Part shown: piece by piece, positions 35,201 to 48,648 of the stretch
How positions within the stretch are numbered: position 1 is the stretch's first letter
How the letters are laid out: each line of letters begins with the position of its first letter
From: Cranoglanis bouderius
Lineage: Eukaryota > Chordata > Actinopteri > Siluriformes > Cranoglanididae
DNA length: 64,000 bases
Assembly: GCA_023630585.1 (NCBI GenBank)
Contig: CM042542.1
Location: forward strand, 24,595,215 to 24,659,214
Reading direction: 5' to 3'
Translations under genes and position numbers: made by a program
The notes under the pieces: generated by a model
The model's input: the letters and a program-made list of their open reading frames with translations, nothing else
Databases searched by the model: none
What the model was told of the DNA's origin: nothing

Positions 35201-36951
35201 AAACAGGGGAACTTACACGAGACACGACGGACTGGCCTATCAACATTAAACACCGAGCGAGGAAACTAAGGAACAAGGCACATTAATTCATTTTTTATAT
35301 TTTTATTTTTAATTAATCAGTAATTGTATACAAAACAAGGGTTGTAAACAGAACATATACCAAGGGATAATATCCAAGGGTTCATTCATCACCAAACATA
35401 ATAAAGTGCCAAAAAAATACTTAACCAGATAAAAAGAAAAACAAAGAGAGAGATGAATGAAAACTGATCCGTAAATCACTTACATACAACATCCTCCATC
35501 CATCCATTTCTGTAGCGCTTATCCTACACAGGGTCGCGGGGAGCCTGGAGCCTATCCCAGGGAACTCAGGGCACGAGGCAGGGGACACCCTGGACAGGGC
35601 ACAATCACACACCCATTCACACACACTACAGACCATTCAAAGATGTTAATTAGCCTACAGCTCATGTCTTTGGACTGGAGAGGAAACCAGAGTACCCAGA
35701 GGAAACCCCCGAAGCACGGGGAGACTACAAATGCACACTGGGCAGAGGCAGGTGTTAACCCCTAAACCACTGTGCCCCCATACAACACCCCTCCCCTCCC
35801 CTCCAAATATAAATGAATAAAGAACAGAAAATACAAAAACACCTAAATGTGAGCATACAGTCAGAGTTTTAGGAGCTTTTTTTGTTACCGGAGGGGGACA
35901 AAGTTTTAATATAGATCCCAATATCTCTTAGAAAGTCTGATAAAGGGGGTTAATTTTAATACCTTACATTTATGGATAAAATACCTGCAAGTAAAATAAT
36001 TAAGTTGCATAGAAAGTGACAAACCCAAACAAAACCTTCTTAACCCTTTAACATCCTCACTAAGAAAAAAGCAATGCAAAGTTTTCTCTGCATTTTTTTA
36101 TTTCCTTGGGGCAACACCAACAACAATCAACCTTTATTTTACTATCGGCCTAGTATAGGGAACTTATGGCCGTTTTAGTATAGGCCATAATTCACTTCAT
36201 GATATAAGTATAAATACATTTACCAAATACCAAAAACATGTAGAAAAAGATCAAACCCAGAGACAGATGTCTGGAGTGACTTTCTTTTTGCTAACTTCCT
36301 GTAAGGAGGCAAACTGAATAGGCAGACTATTTCAAGACACAGCAACATTTAGTGAATATTTTTAACATAACACACCTAACCCGAGTGGTAGAGACGGCTC
36401 AATCAGGCTGAGTTAAGGTCAACACATTTTTCAAGGTTAAAGGGTTAAAATAAAGCTAGCTCAGTGGTTAAGAAGTTGAGCTATTGTTCATAAACCCAGA
36501 TTGTGTTTCATCTGTTAAGCCTCTATAACTGTTTTTAAGAGTTTTGCAAATATTGTAGCAAACAAATACTAATCAGACACCAATGGTCTATAAGTAATGA
36601 GTGTTTGATGGACTGGAGGATCTCTATAGGTACGTAATCAGGTGATCACAGAAACTTTTATCAGAAGCACTAATACAGTTAATATTACCTACAGAGTCCA
36701 TTAAAGATGTAACAGTGTCATAGCCAAACTGACTGCTATAAAGATTCTTCTAGAACTCTGAACAGTGTTTATCTCTTTTGGGTCGTCAGAATCAGAATGA
36801 TCTAATCTCAACCGATCAATGGTGTTTTTGGACAGAAATTTTTCCCACCTATAAAAGTAAGTCGAATTCTGTTCTCCTTCTTCTAGCCAGCGTCTTCTGG
36901 ACCTTACAAACCCACCTTCAGCTTTTGATTAGAAAGTTCATCCAGTTTACA
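35201..36951. other. intronic gene-free stretch with repeats
   Basis: Contains an interspersed repeat at 35490-35780 (next entry) and AT-rich sequence. About 35790-36070 on the minus strand faintly resembles a LINE C terminus, but not well enough to call. No host exon is seen. Confidence 0.5.
35490..35780 (+). repeat. teleost interspersed repeat (CATCCATCC...GTCGCGGGGAGCC)
   Basis: Contains CATCCATCCATTTCTGTAGC, GGGTCGCGGGGAGCCTGGAG, TTTGGACTGGAGAGGAAACC and a terminal CTAAACCACTGTGCCCCC, in the order seen in a very abundant dispersed repeat of fish genomes. I recognise the repeat but not its classification. Confidence 0.7.
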
Positions 36952-37130
36952 GATGCATCTCAAAAAATTAGAATATCGTGGAAAAGTTAATTTTGTCTCG
37001 TAAAAAAAGTGGAACTTTCATATATTCTAGATTCATTACACATAAAGTGAAATATTTCAAGCCCTTTTTTTGTTTTAATCTTGATGATTACGACTTACAG
37101 CTCATGGAAATGAGATACTGGAAAAATCCA
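36952..37130 (+). mobile_element. Tc1-like terminal repeat relic
   Basis: Starts CAGATGCATCTCAAAAAATT and continues AGAATATCGTGGAAAAGTT, closely matching the left end of the transposon at 18438. The internal part and the other end are absent. Confidence 0.65.
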
Positions 37131-37192
37131 GCATCTCAGAACTATTAGAATGAAGAATTTATAATACAGAAATGGCCAGGCAGTTTAAAATG

Positions 37193-37259
<67 letters not shown>

Positions 37260-37949
37260 TTATACGGCCTAGGCAGCATGTTTTAGCAGGAACATGGCTA
37301 AGGTTAACTACATTTCCTCTCCTCTGCTTATGATTAAGCTCTCTCTCTCCAATTTTTATGCCTTTAGTTTTATAGAAGTGAAATAAATAGAGAGATTCCC
37401 TGCAGTTACATGTGCACGCGATTGTTTTTTTTCTAATCTGGTAATGTTAGCTAGCTAAGAGTTATAAAGTTAACGTTACGTTATAGAGAAATCACCTCAA
37501 CTTAACGTTACCGAGGTCATGTGATTAAAACTAACATTAATGTAATTATGAACAGTAATGTATATTACATTCACACGTAGCCATGTATTATCACAAATCT
37601 AACACAGAAAGGCAATAACTTCCCTTACACACGAGATAATCCATATAATCCAGCAGCAGCTCTGGGACCGCCCCAACCGTCTCTGATTCAGAGTTAAGAG
37701 GGAAGCTTGTCTTGTCCAAGGGCACATGTACAGATTCAAACACACTATACTTTTACAGTAGAATTCACTTAGTGTTTTTATCTGCAGTGACGATAAATCA
37801 TATAAATAGTAGAAGTAAATATGTAATAAAACTTACTCTTTCCACACAGCTCATATATTGCATGAATAAAATGTGTATAAAAATTCTAGTTCTCACTGAA
37901 TCTTAATATATAATGTAGAAATTATGACAGTAAATTTAATATATTTAAC
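37131..37949. other. gene-free stretch
   Basis: Includes (GT)n at 37197-37257 and AT-rich intron sequence. Nothing coding seen. Confidence 0.5.
37197..37257. repeat. (GT)n microsatellite
   Basis: About 61 bp of GT. Confidence 0.97.
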
Positions 37950-38262
37950 TCTACCGAAAAGTTCATTTTTTCAGTGAATCTAAAAGAATGTCACGTTCTG
38001 GCTTTGTATTGAACCCATAAATATTTATGGTAATGAACATAAAACTATGAATTTGAACAACTTGACAGACATAATGCCCATTAATATCATAATCTGTATG
38101 AAGAAATGTACCAGTTAAAAGGTTTAAGAGTACAGACACCTGCAGAGTGTTGAGACGTATGAGAATAAATGTCAGTCCCCACTGAGATTTCCAAAATATC
38201 CACATCATCAGAAACGCTGTGAGTCTCTTGAAGAAAACAAAGATCTGTGTTTAATAAGAAAA
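37950..38262 (-). pseudogene. LINE endonuclease fragment
   Basis: On the minus strand two frames give LNTDLCFLQETHSVSDDVDI (EN motif with the catalytic Glu in QETH, near 38225) and then DINGHYVCQVVQIHSFMFIT leading into INIYGFN (near 38030-38060). These are consecutive motifs of the apurinic-type endonuclease of Tx1/L1 LINEs. No RT is attached and there is a frameshift, so it is a dead fragment. Confidence 0.65.
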
Positions 38263-38509
38263 TGGCTTTTGCTTCAAATTGTCCCTTAGACCCCTGGCAC
38301 TGAGCAAAATTATAGACAAAGACATCACAGTAACAAATTTACATAAAACAACAAGAACTGAAGTCACTGGCCAACTTAAATATACACAGGGGGATGAGAC
38401 ACAGGGGACATCAGTAACACTGATGACAGACAGGGGGAACACAACATGGGGAACACTGAGGGCCTCTAGTGGCCGAAACACAAAACAGCACGTCCGGAAT
38501 CCTGACATC

Positions 38510-39022
<513 letters not shown>

Positions 39023-39023
39023 A

Positions 39024-39522
39024 AATAAAATGCACTATATCTGCAGTGTTGGTTGTAGAAACTTGAAGACAGATCAGAGTGTAGTGTGTGTAGCTGCTCG
39101 CTCTCACATGTGTGTGTTATGTAGATGAGCTAATGGTGTTATAATAAACTGTAGCTGAGAGATTGTGGAGTGCAGAAAGACGTGGCTGCTCCTGTAAATG
39201 TGCTGATGTGGCGTCCTGTCCTCTGATTTCTGTGTGTGAGAGAAACACACTCACATTTCTGTTACATCATCAACTTTAGCTGGATTATGGCTGTGTTTGT
39301 GTGTTTGAGATCAGACTTCTGATATTTCATCATTTCTCTTCCAGTCTGTGTGAGTGTGATCTGACAGAGGAAAGCTGTAGAGTTCTGTCCTCAGTTCTCA
39401 GCTCAAACTCCTCCAGACTGAGAGAACTGGACCTGAGGAACAATAACCTGCAGGATTCAGGAGTGAAGCTGCTCTCTGCTGGACTGGAGAATCCACACTG
39501 TACACTGGAGATACTGAGGTAC
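39024..39522 (+). repeat. duplicated NLR exon segment, copy 2
   Basis: Counterpart of 34018-34516, offset about 5006 bp. Confidence 0.9.
39345..39518 (+). CDS. NLR-type LRR exon (downstream copy)
   Basis: 174 bp, identical in sequence to the exon at 34339-34512, with the same acceptor and donor and the same phase. This copy is followed by two further exons, so it is the one clearly connected to the gene's 3' end. A protein using both copies would contain the same LRR pair twice. Confidence 0.83.
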
Positions 39523-39698
39523 ACACACACACACACACACACACACACTGTGGTGATTGTAATTGTAGTGATATATATTGTCATTGTTGTGTGTGTGAGA
39601 TGGAGAGTAAATGTTCTGTATATAAAGATTTTGTGTAGTTGATGTTTTCAGAGATAAAACTGAGTGTGTTAAGTGTGAGAAGGTTTTCTTTCTTGCAG

Positions 39699-39875
39699 GA
39701 TGAGTTTCTGCAGGATTACAGATGAAGGTTGTGCTGCTCTGGCTTCAGCTCTGAGGTCAAACTCCTCATCACACCTGAGAGAACTGGATCTGAACTTTAA
39801 TAATCCAGGAGAATCAGGAGTGAAGCTGCTCTCTGATCTACTGAAGGATCCACACTGTAAACTGGAGACACTACA
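39699..39875 (+). CDS. NLR-type LRR exon, penultimate
   Basis: 177 bp between TTTCTTGCAG and CTACA|GTGAGT. The phase continues that of the preceding exon. It encodes MSFCRITDEGCAALASALRS, then the LRR core LRELDLNFNNPGESGVKLLS and LKDPHCKLETL. This second exon type (starting RMSFCRITDEGC) alternates with the SLCxCDLTEESC type in fish NLR genes. No frameshift or stop. Confidence 0.83.
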
Positions 39876-39925
39876 GTGAGTTACTGACTTACTGTCTCTT
39901 TACTCTACTCTACTGTATCATACTG

Positions 39926-39932
<7 letters not shown>

Positions 39933-39989
<57 letters not shown>
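39933..39989. repeat. (GT)n microsatellite
   Basis: GT run in the intron before the last NLR coding exon. Confidence 0.95.
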
Positions 39990-39991
<2 letters not shown>

Positions 39992-40018
39992 ACACTGATG
40001 CTCTTCTCTGTCTTACAG

Positions 40019-40055
40019 CATTAAGAATAATAAACTCAGCAGGACTGGTGTATGA
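40019..40055 (+). CDS. NLR-type gene, last coding exon
   Basis: After a polypyrimidine acceptor (CTCTGTCTTACAG) the carried-over bases give His, followed by IKNNKLSRTGV and TGA at 40053-40055. The short tail means this gene has no C-terminal B30.2 (PRY-SPRY) domain, which some fish NLRs carry. The phase is consistent with the upstream exon. Confidence is lower because the exon is short. Confidence 0.6.
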
Positions 40056-40498
40056 CAGGAGTCTCACCTCAAACCTCTTCTCCAGGATAAAGCAGTTTAG
40101 GTGAAGTGTTAGAACCCGTCCCACATTTCCAGCAGTTTGGGAGCTGAATCATTCATATTCAGATGTAGAAGTTCCATAACAATAACCGTGACTGATCACA
40201 TCCTTTTATCCACTCAGCTACAAGTTACTTCAGGCTTTAATAACATCTTTTACAATCCAAAGTCAAATCCTTCAGCGTCTACACACAACACAGAGATATC
40301 ATCACATCATCACACTGATTACACAAATACACATCCATGTGTTGGAGCTGTTTACACATTATTATTACCTCCACATTTTTATCTCTTTATTCAGACTGTG
40401 TTTCTGATCAACATGGTTTCTTTCAGTTTGTTGGAACACGGCAGTGAAACATTCGTTTCTCCACAGATGATTGATTGTAATATTGATTTCATCTTGTT

Positions 40499-40559
<61 letters not shown>

Positions 40560-40700
40560 TCTAAGATTTTTTAAACAGTAAGTGAAAGGCTTTAAGTCCA
40601 TGCACTGTATGTATTCCTGTCCTTTAATACAGTTGTGTATAAATGTTGTATAAATGTCATTTACACTGTGTGTAGTAGAAAATAAACAGTGACTGTGAGT
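40056..40700 (+). other. probable 3' UTR of the NLR-type gene
   Basis: Follows the stop codon. It includes a (TA)n run (40506-40558) and an AATAAA at 40681-40686, a plausible polyadenylation signal. Confidence 0.45.
40506..40558. repeat. (TA)n microsatellite
   Basis: About 53 bp of alternating TA. Confidence 0.95.
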
Positions 40701-42933
40701 GAAACACAACAGTTCAGGTGTTTGAGGACTGCACTGTAAAAACCTTTCAACACAATATTGTTCAATCCTGTTTTTTATATTCAGTCTCACACACCCTCAA
40801 AATGTCTGAACAAAAATACACTCGTAGAAAAGATGGTGACGAAGCAATTTTTAACATCAAATATACAATATATAAACAGAAAAGAAAGGTGTTTTTAATG
40901 TATTTATCCTGATGAGACTCCATAGTGTTTACTGTGGGACATCGAGCCTCATTTCTGTTTATTAACACTGATAAGTTTATTTACTGTTTCTGTAGTTAGG
41001 AGGTAAATTATTATCGTTATCAGGTAAAGTTTAATATTTACTAAAGACATTATTACAGAATTTCTGAAATGTAATACACATAAGTTGAAATAAAGTGAGC
41101 TTGGGTGCTGGAAACACAAATAAATAAAGAGTAAAACTAAACTAAAAGAGAATGTGAATGAAGTGAGATTGCTGAGTGTTTTATTTGTGACTCAGTAGAA
41201 GTGCAGTGTTAGACCGTTACTGTAGCTGTGCTGTGTGTTCAGGACCACAATACACTTTTACAGTTGGACAATTTTACAGTGCAGTTTTTTAGGTCAGTTA
41301 TTCACATGTTTTTATTATAGAGACAGGAGAGAGAGGAAACAGCTGAGAAATTCTCACCTTTATAAAAATGAATAGTGAATATAAAAAAATGTCTTTTGAT
41401 TCATTTAAAATAACTTTAAGCATATAAATAAGCAGAACCGTATAAACTGCTGCTGTTCTGGAGACTTCCAGAAGCTTAGTGAAGATGATGGTGGTGCTCA
41501 TGATGAGAAACTGCGCTGAGGTGTTTATACCTCATCCTGAAGAAGGAGTTGATCATCATTCATGCTGGACAGGCAGAACACACTGAAACTCCTGAGCTCC
41601 AGACCTCACTGTACTTTTAGCTAGTTACAGTCATGATGAACAACATTTGTTCCTCTGTTCTTCCTCGGTTTTAACTCCAGGGGAGTCCGACATCCTGCAG
41701 TGTGATAAATACGTGTCTTGTCAATAAATATGTGAAGTGTTTGCTACACGTGGCTGAACCTGAGCAACAGTATTCCTATTTCTTCTGGTTAATTATGGAG
41801 AACTTCTGTACTCGAAATGCAGTAAGTGCTGGAGTTCATTACACTGTAAAAAACACATCGTCTTCTTAATTCAAACTTAAATATCTGATTACAACAGCAC
41901 TCGACTTTTTACTGCTCCATTCTGCTAGTGACTAAATCTTACTTTGCTGAACAAGCTGCTCTGTTGTGTTGACTAATGAAGTAAAACTGGCCAAACTAAT
42001 GTGAACTCGTTCAGCAGAAACTACCTCAGACCTCTCATTAGCATAGATAAGAAATATACACTGATCAGATGTAGATATAATTGAGCTCACTTTAAACCGC
42101 TTCTTCAGTTGATGATTATAATTATATTGTCCAAACTCTAAAGGCCTGTAATCAAATACTTAAGTAATGTTCATGCCAAGAGCAAAGTGGCCCACTCTGA
42201 ATATTTTTTTATTTAAAATGTAGCTAAATTTCAGTACAATTTCTTTACCCAACAACAGTCACATGGCAATGTTTAGAATATTGTTTATATAGAGACACAC
42301 GACTGAAGAACATCTTTAACAACAATTTGTTAAAAAGATTTATTTTTTTGGTTCTGTGTAAAAATTCATAATTATATAAATAATATTTGTTGTAATAAAC
42401 GTAAAACAGAATTACACATTTAAACCAGAAAAATGCTGAAGAACAGAAAATGGATGCCAGAAATAACAGAACATTAAGGTGTAAAGATTAGCAGACTCAA
42501 AAGACTAGCGGTCGAACATGTTGACTAGCTATTTCTAAAAAACATTTATAATTCCATATGAGATCATCTGATTATCAGAGTTTACTAAAAACATTTTCCT
42601 GTTAGCTTAGCAAGAATGGGAGCTAACTGGCTAAATTAGCGATCTGGCCGGGTTTAAGTAGGCTAGATTAGGTTTTGTTACACTTGAGCTGAAAAGACAG
42701 GAATTATCTGTCTGTACTAATCACCAACTAAATGATATGAGGTGTGTGTTTAATAAAAACATATCACTCACCAACATTCAAGTGTGAGGAGTGTTTTAGT
42801 GTTTCTGAAGTTCTGTTGAAAACTATGTGCTGATTTGGTGATTGTTCTTAGCTATATAGCTAGCTTGTGCTAAGTCTAGTCTAAGGCTAACTAGCCAATG
42901 TTAGCACGGTAAGAGGATTTTTCTGGAATTAAC
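40701..42933. other. gene-free stretch
   Basis: AT-rich and without a supported gene. Short ACTGTAAAAA motifs at about 40732 and 41845 resemble the ends of dispersed fish repeats, but I see no full element. Confidence 0.5.
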
Positions 42934-44465
42934 ATGTTGTACACTACTCTCACCATCAAAGAGCAAACCATCATCTTTATTAAAATTACAAGGGGATTAA
43001 ATAAACACTATAAGGAAAAGGTAAGAGGTGCTTTCATCCACTCCAGAAGAAACTGGCCTGAACACGGTGAAAAAAACACAAGGTATTTCTATTCTTTAGG
43101 GGAAAGGCAGCGATAATCGATTAATAAATTACACATAACACCGTCACAGATGATTTACTGACCATCTCAAAACATTTATCAGATTTTTATCAGTCTTTGT
43201 ATTCTAGCTCTGGACTACAGAACTCATTAATGGAAACCTTTTTAAAAATCTGGATAATAAATAAATGTTAGTGATGAGTTTAGTAACATGTGAGAAAGAG
43301 CTTAGTATTAAAGAAATGATTGATAATATTAAGAAACTCAAGGACAACAAATCTCCTGGTAATGATGGGCTTATGAATGAATTTTAGAAGACTTTCAGAG
43401 ATGCCCTCTGCCCATTTATTTGATCTATGTTTAATGAATCCATAAGGAAAGGGGTATTACCCCCCTCTCTCAGACAGGGGGTAATTACCTTAATACCCAA
43501 CCCAAACACTTTATCTCTAGACGGGTGGAGACCCATAACTTTATTTAACTGTGATGCCAAATTGGTTTCTCTTGTTTTTGCCAGCAGACTGAAGTTAGGG
43601 TTGGATTCCCTTATTGATCAATCTGTCAGATTTCATGAACATTTACACACGTGTTACAACACTGGAAGGAGGGAAGCAGAACGCACTCGCAGGGGAAAGT
43701 TGTCAGTTTATTAGGAACATAAAAAGGAAACAGAACATTCAAAAATAACGGGACAGTCTAAAAAAAAAAACCACAAATAAACAAGGCAAAATTCCAAAGA
43801 AAGACAGGGCAGTAATTCCAAAAGGCTAGGCAATAATCCAAACACCCACAGGGCAAAAATCCAGGAAGTCACGAGACAATAATCCAAAGGCTAGGTCAGC
43901 GCGAGGAAAACAAAGACACGGAGGAATCTTCCAAGAAGTCACGAGGCTATAATCCAGGAACCAGGGAACACCTGGCAAACAAAAAACATAGAAAGATCTA
44001 CAATTCTTGATCTTTGCTTCGCCGCTACTTTTAGTTACATTTCGTTACATACGGTTAATACTCCACCACGAAGCGGACACAGACAGGGGCTTAAATAACA
44101 GAGGTCATTCAAAGCAAACAAGATCAGACACACCACACCTGGAAATTATAATCAGACAATAACGGGTGAACCAATGACAGAACACAAACCCAACGGACCA
44201 ATAAGGAAGCAGGGGCAGAGACATGACGTACAACAAAAACAAAAGAGCACATGACAAAGTAAACAAAACCAGAGTACGTGAATGAGTCCGGAGGGTTTTT
44301 ATGAATAGCGCTGGAATGCGCTCAGTGGAATGCGGAAGTGAGAGGGAGATGCTAACAACATGCAGCAAAATTCATCTTATTCCTGATCTTATAGATTATA
44401 ACCACCTTCTCAGTGATGAGTTTACTCAGCTTTATGAACACTGTACTTTGCTTAAATGTCTATTA
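42934..44465 (+). pseudogene. Tx1-type LINE RT fragment, interrupted by a solo LTR
   Basis: The left part (42934-43651) reads KVRGAFIHSRRNWPEHGEKN, a linker motif before the RT, then across frame changes INKLKDNKSPGNDG, a PPSLRQGVITLIPN segment and WRPITLFNCDAKLVSLVFAS. After an LTR insertion (43652-44357) the frame resumes with HLIPDLIDYNHLLSDEF, the next expected RT segment, so the LTR split the domain at one point. The sequence ends in an A-run at about 44465. Catalytic YxDD is not present. Confidence 0.75.
43652..44357 (-). mobile_element. solo LTR, minus strand
   Basis: Plus-strand boundaries are TGTTACA (43652) and GCTAACA (44357), i.e. TG...CA termini. The 5-bp flanks ACACG (43647-43651) and ACATG (44358-44362) are a one-mismatch target duplication. 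On the minus strand the 3' part has AATAAAC near 43710, a likely polyadenylation signal. The precise split of a LINE reading frame on both sides confirms an insertion. There is no internal coding region. It differs from the TGTTAGGTCGCGC family. Confidence 0.72.
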
Positions 44466-44769
44466 AAAAAAAAAAAAAAACAGCAGTGACCAAAACACAG
44501 CAAACTCTCCTGTAGTCTATAATACAGGAGTTTGATATATTCTGGGTCTGGAAAACATCACTTCCAGCTAAACAAACCGGATCGATCCGCTCACTTTTTC
44601 TTCTAGACGGTGCAGTCAGCGATCATTAGAAGTCTATCGGACTACCCTGCACGGTGTAAAACGACGCCAAAGGGGTACGCAATGTGTTAAAAAGTGACGT
44701 CAAGGGGTCCTGACCAAGCACCCATATGTACCGAATTAGGAGTGAGAATGTGTTGGTAATACAGGAAGT
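44466..44769. other. unassigned stretch before LINE C
   Basis: Possibly the 5' UTR of the following LINE; no open frame with family features. Confidence 0.4.
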
Positions 44770-44809
44770 ATGCTTTGGAGAAAATGGGAGATCACTACAT
44801 CAGCTCCAC

Positions 44810-45240
44810 AAGATATAAAATACATTGTGGTGAAGTTTTGGACAGGATGAATAGCAGACACAGACGTAGAGCAGTACCTTCTGCATTTTTGTGAGATTCT
44901 ACAACCTGTATATAAACCAGTGGACCAGTTTGGCTTCTGGTATGGAGTCAGACGTTACAAAATAAAGCTTAGGAAGAACCCTGATGGATCTCTGATTCAG
45001 AGCCCAAACTCAATAACAATGGGACCATACAATGGGACAATTTCATATCCCGGGCAGGTACACCGTTGTTTTATTTGCAATAACTCAGTCTTTAGCTTGG
45101 TGGTCTGTGACAAGACAAAATGCTGGAAATGTGGTGATTTCGGCCATAATGGGAAATAATGCAGTAATACCGGAGTATGTAATATCTGCCAGGAACAAGG
45201 ACACCTTTATTTCCAGTGTCCAAAGTCTTACATAATAAAG
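44810..45240 (+). pseudogene. LINE C ORF1 fragment (CCHC knuckles)
   Basis: The frame reads DVEQYLLHFCEILQPVYKPV, then FGFWYGVRRYKIKLRKN and a series of zinc knuckles: CFICNNSVFSLVVC (decayed), CWKCGDFGHNGK-stop-C and CNICQEQGHLYFQC. A TAA inside the second knuckle (near 45157) and an upstream TGA (near 44848) break it. The product would bind LINE RNA. Confidence 0.72.
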
Positions 45241-45779
45241 TTAAAATAACAAGACAACATAACGACGATTTAAACCAATAAAGTCACCAAATACAAACCT
45301 AAACAGTGTCGGAATAGTCACAAGTGATAAAGAAACTTTAAACTGGGAAAACAGAGAGAACGCTGAATGGGAGGAAAATCACCAAAACACAAGTGAGGAA
45401 AACTCTAGATCATCACATACATACAGTGATGATACCGACGATTCTACGAGTGAGGAGGATTATTCGTCTCCTGAAGAGAATGAACAAGCACCGAAAGAGT
45501 CGGCAATTCCGGAAGGGAAAAAAGCGGAGCGGCTCGGCTACTGCAGGGAGTCAGCAAGCCACGGAGGAGTCTACACTCTCGGCTGGAACAAGCAGGGCGA
45601 ATCGGAGAGACGCTAATGGTGCAGGTCAAACCACTCTCGTTCTCTCCGACATTAAAGATGTTCAAATGAAAAATATTACAAACAAAAGAACACAAAAGAT
45701 AATTACTACTACTGCAGATAATGCAAAAAACACTAAGGAATGAACGTTTAATCATTCTCCTTTTATGTCTCCTAAACAT

Positions 45780-48175
45780 TGAAATGTCCCTTAACATCAC
45801 AACTATAAACGTTCGAGGAATTCAGTCAGAAAACAACAGAAATAAGAAAATATCTGTATTAATAGAAAAAAATGTGATATTATGTGTGCACAAGAATTAA
45901 AACTGATGACCAAAGCTGATTTGGACGGTGTGAAGAAACTATGGACGAGTGGACATGCTGTGATCTCTATTGGAGACGATATTTTTTTAAATTCTGTTGA
46001 AATTATTATGACAAGAGAAATAATGCCTGGACGTGTACTGATGGTAGACTGTCATTATAAACATCAAAAACTAAGAATAGTTAATGTGTATACCCCACCA
46101 GATAACATTTCATAAGTTATATGAGCTATTGTGTGTGGGCTTTTGTACTGTATTATGTGGAGATTTTAATACGACAACTCATGTAAAAGATAAAATTCCA
46201 AATATAAATGCAATGATTTCTCGAGAAGGGAAACTGTTAAATAACGACTGTCAAACATGTGAACTCACAGATACATTTAGGGAAAAATATCCTGATGATT
46301 ATGGTTTTACCCGTTTTGACAGCAACTCTAGAACGAGAATAGACAGAATATGTGTGGAAAACAATCAGAGTTTTATATTATAAAACGGAATATCTCGTAG
46401 AGTCTGAGCATTTAGCAGTTTCTGTTCAATTCAATTGAAATGAAAATAAAATAAGAGGCTATTGGAAGTTAAATATAACATGTTTAAAAGATAGCCGAGT
46501 GATCCATGAATTAATAAATGAAATTAAACGAATTAAAGATCTGAAAGTTTTAACAAATTCAGATAGCCAAATGTGGCATATATTTAAAGCACAGATAACA
46601 TCATATCTTAAGGGGAAATGTAAACAATTAAACCAGTTAAAAAATGAGCATTATAACAGCCTTGTTGCACAATATATTGAGATCCAAACCAAACAGAAAA
46701 GGGACGCGGATGAGGAAGATAATTTACAACAAATTAAATCAGAGATGACTCAAATAAATGATGAAAAATGCCCAGATACAGGTAGGACTTGACACAAAAC
46801 ATGTAGTAAATATTCAAAAAGTTATTAAACTGTTAAAAAGCCGTAAAGAGGACGAGTATATTAAACGTATTAAAGATAATTCAGGTATGATTATAGAGAA
46901 TGAGAAAGATAAAAGAGATTTCATTATGAAAAAAATGTCAGGAAGTATCGTCAAAAATAAATATAGATGAGAAAAAATAAGCAGTTTTTTAGAGACTTGC
47001 CCGACACTAAATGACCCCGACACTAAATGACTGGGTAACCCGATTAGTGCTGATGAAATAATAACTGCGGGGTCACAAATGAATGATGGGGAAAGCCCAG
47101 GACCCGATGGGCTACCTGCAGAACTGTGGAAACTTTGTATTAATGAAATAGTAGACCTACTAGTCACTTTATATAATGAAGGTATACAATCAGGTACGTT
47201 AACTAAATCATTTTATCACTGTATTATTTCTCTAATCTATAAGAAAGGCGAGGAGTCCGATCTGGATAATTGGACATAAATAAGCCTAATGAACACTGAC
47301 TATAAAATCCTCGCTAAACTCATTGCAAACCGTGTGAATGAGACAGTGGATAAACTCATAGAAATAGAGCAAACTTGCGCTGTAAAAGGAAGATATATGT
47401 GGGATAATCTGGGTTGTATAAGAGACCTAAACGCAAATGTGTCTGACAGAGTGTTTTTTATCGTTGGCCTGGATCAAAACAAAGCTTTTGATTTTATTTC
47501 TCGAGAATACTTATGGTGCGCAATGAGGCATTTCGGCTTTCCGGAAGGCTTCATCGCGATGGTAAAGCTATTATATGCAGAATCAAAAGTGCACATGAAT
47601 GGAAATGGTCAGCTGACTGATGAGTTTGAGATACAGAGAGGTGTTAAACAAGGTTGCCCATTGAGCGCGGTGTTAAATGTACTTACAATCAGTCCTCTTT
47701 TACACAAAATTAAACCCGACCCCAGATTACAAGAGGCACGAATTGAGTCTAATAAAGAAATGAAGATCTGCACAGACGATATGCAGACGATATAACTGTT
47801 TTTATAAAAGACCTAAAAAGAAATGATGAAAAAATCTCTGGAGCTAAATGAAACCCGGCTAAAACAGAAGCAGTATGGATGGGCTGTAGCACCGCTCCGC
47901 CATTAAATATAGAGTGGAAAGGGGAAATAAACATTTTAGGGATAAGTATAACAAATAACAAGTGTTATGAATGTAATTGGGCACGGAAAGAACAAGAAAT
48001 GAAATTAGAAATTGAAACGTGGAAAGCTTTTAACTATAAAACCAGAATACAAATAATAAAGATTTTTTTTGTTTGTTTTATCCAAATTATTATTCTTAGC
48101 CACCGTTTTTCCCCCAGGCGAGAAAAGTGTAATCACTCTAAACAAAATGTGTGTGCGTTTTATCTGGGGTACTAA
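45780..48175 (+). pseudogene. LINE C ORF2, broken
   Basis: Endonuclease: MSLNITTINVRGIQSENNR at 45780, VNVYTPPDN near 46080, CGDFNTTTHV near 46157 in another frame, and RIDRICV near 46340. RT: ESPGPDGLPAELWKL near 47090, NTDYKILAKLIANRV near 47290, GLDQNKAFDFISREYLW near 47465, RGVKQGCPLSAVLN near 47638. The catalytic box reads CTDDMQTI, decayed from the YADD form (near 47770). At least four stops or frame changes are present. Confidence 0.8.
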
Positions 48176-48648
48176 AGTTAGTTTACCAACTTTACTAAAG
48201 AAAGTTTACCAAAGAAAGTGAAACATTTTCTTTGGCTAGTAATTTGCACAGTAAATAGTCAAATCTGGAAAACGTATATGTATAAATATGTAAAATCATT
48301 ACACAACAATCCCATCTCTCTGCTGAGGTTGTTTTTAAACAGATTATAAGAGAATTGAAACGACAAAGGACAACTGACAAAAAGACAAAAAATAAACACC
48401 CATGGGACATTTTAAACATGTGAAATTCATGTAATTTAAACACCTGAAGAGGTGTGCAGTGTAAATGTGCTGTGAATTGATATGTATGTAGATGTGTGAA
48501 TGTGTATGCTTTACGCTTTTACCTTCTTAAATATGTCAATTTACATACGCATTTTGTGAATGTAAATGATGAATTGTAATGTATCATATAAATGCAAATA
48601 AGTGTTTGTAATGAGTTTTGAAAAACCGAATAAAGCTTGATTTAAAAA

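Larger units (their letters stand above)
44770..48648 (+). mobile_element. Tx1-type LINE, copy C
   Basis: A second Tx1-type family, distinct from copies A and B. It has ORF1 with CCHC knuckles (44810-45240), a linker region (45240-45740), ORF2 with endonuclease and RT (45780-48175), and a 3' UTR ending AATAAAGCTTGATTTAAAA at 48648. The minus-strand element at 52914-54365 has the same 3' end. Both ORFs carry several stops and frame changes. Confidence 0.82.

Noticed and set aside
35790..36070. Possible LINE C terminus on the minus strand
   Set aside because: Only faint similarity across stops; not enough to annotate.
44580..44700. Possible small-RNA gene before LINE C
   Set aside because: I could not fit it to any known RNA; it is more likely part of the LINE 5' UTR.
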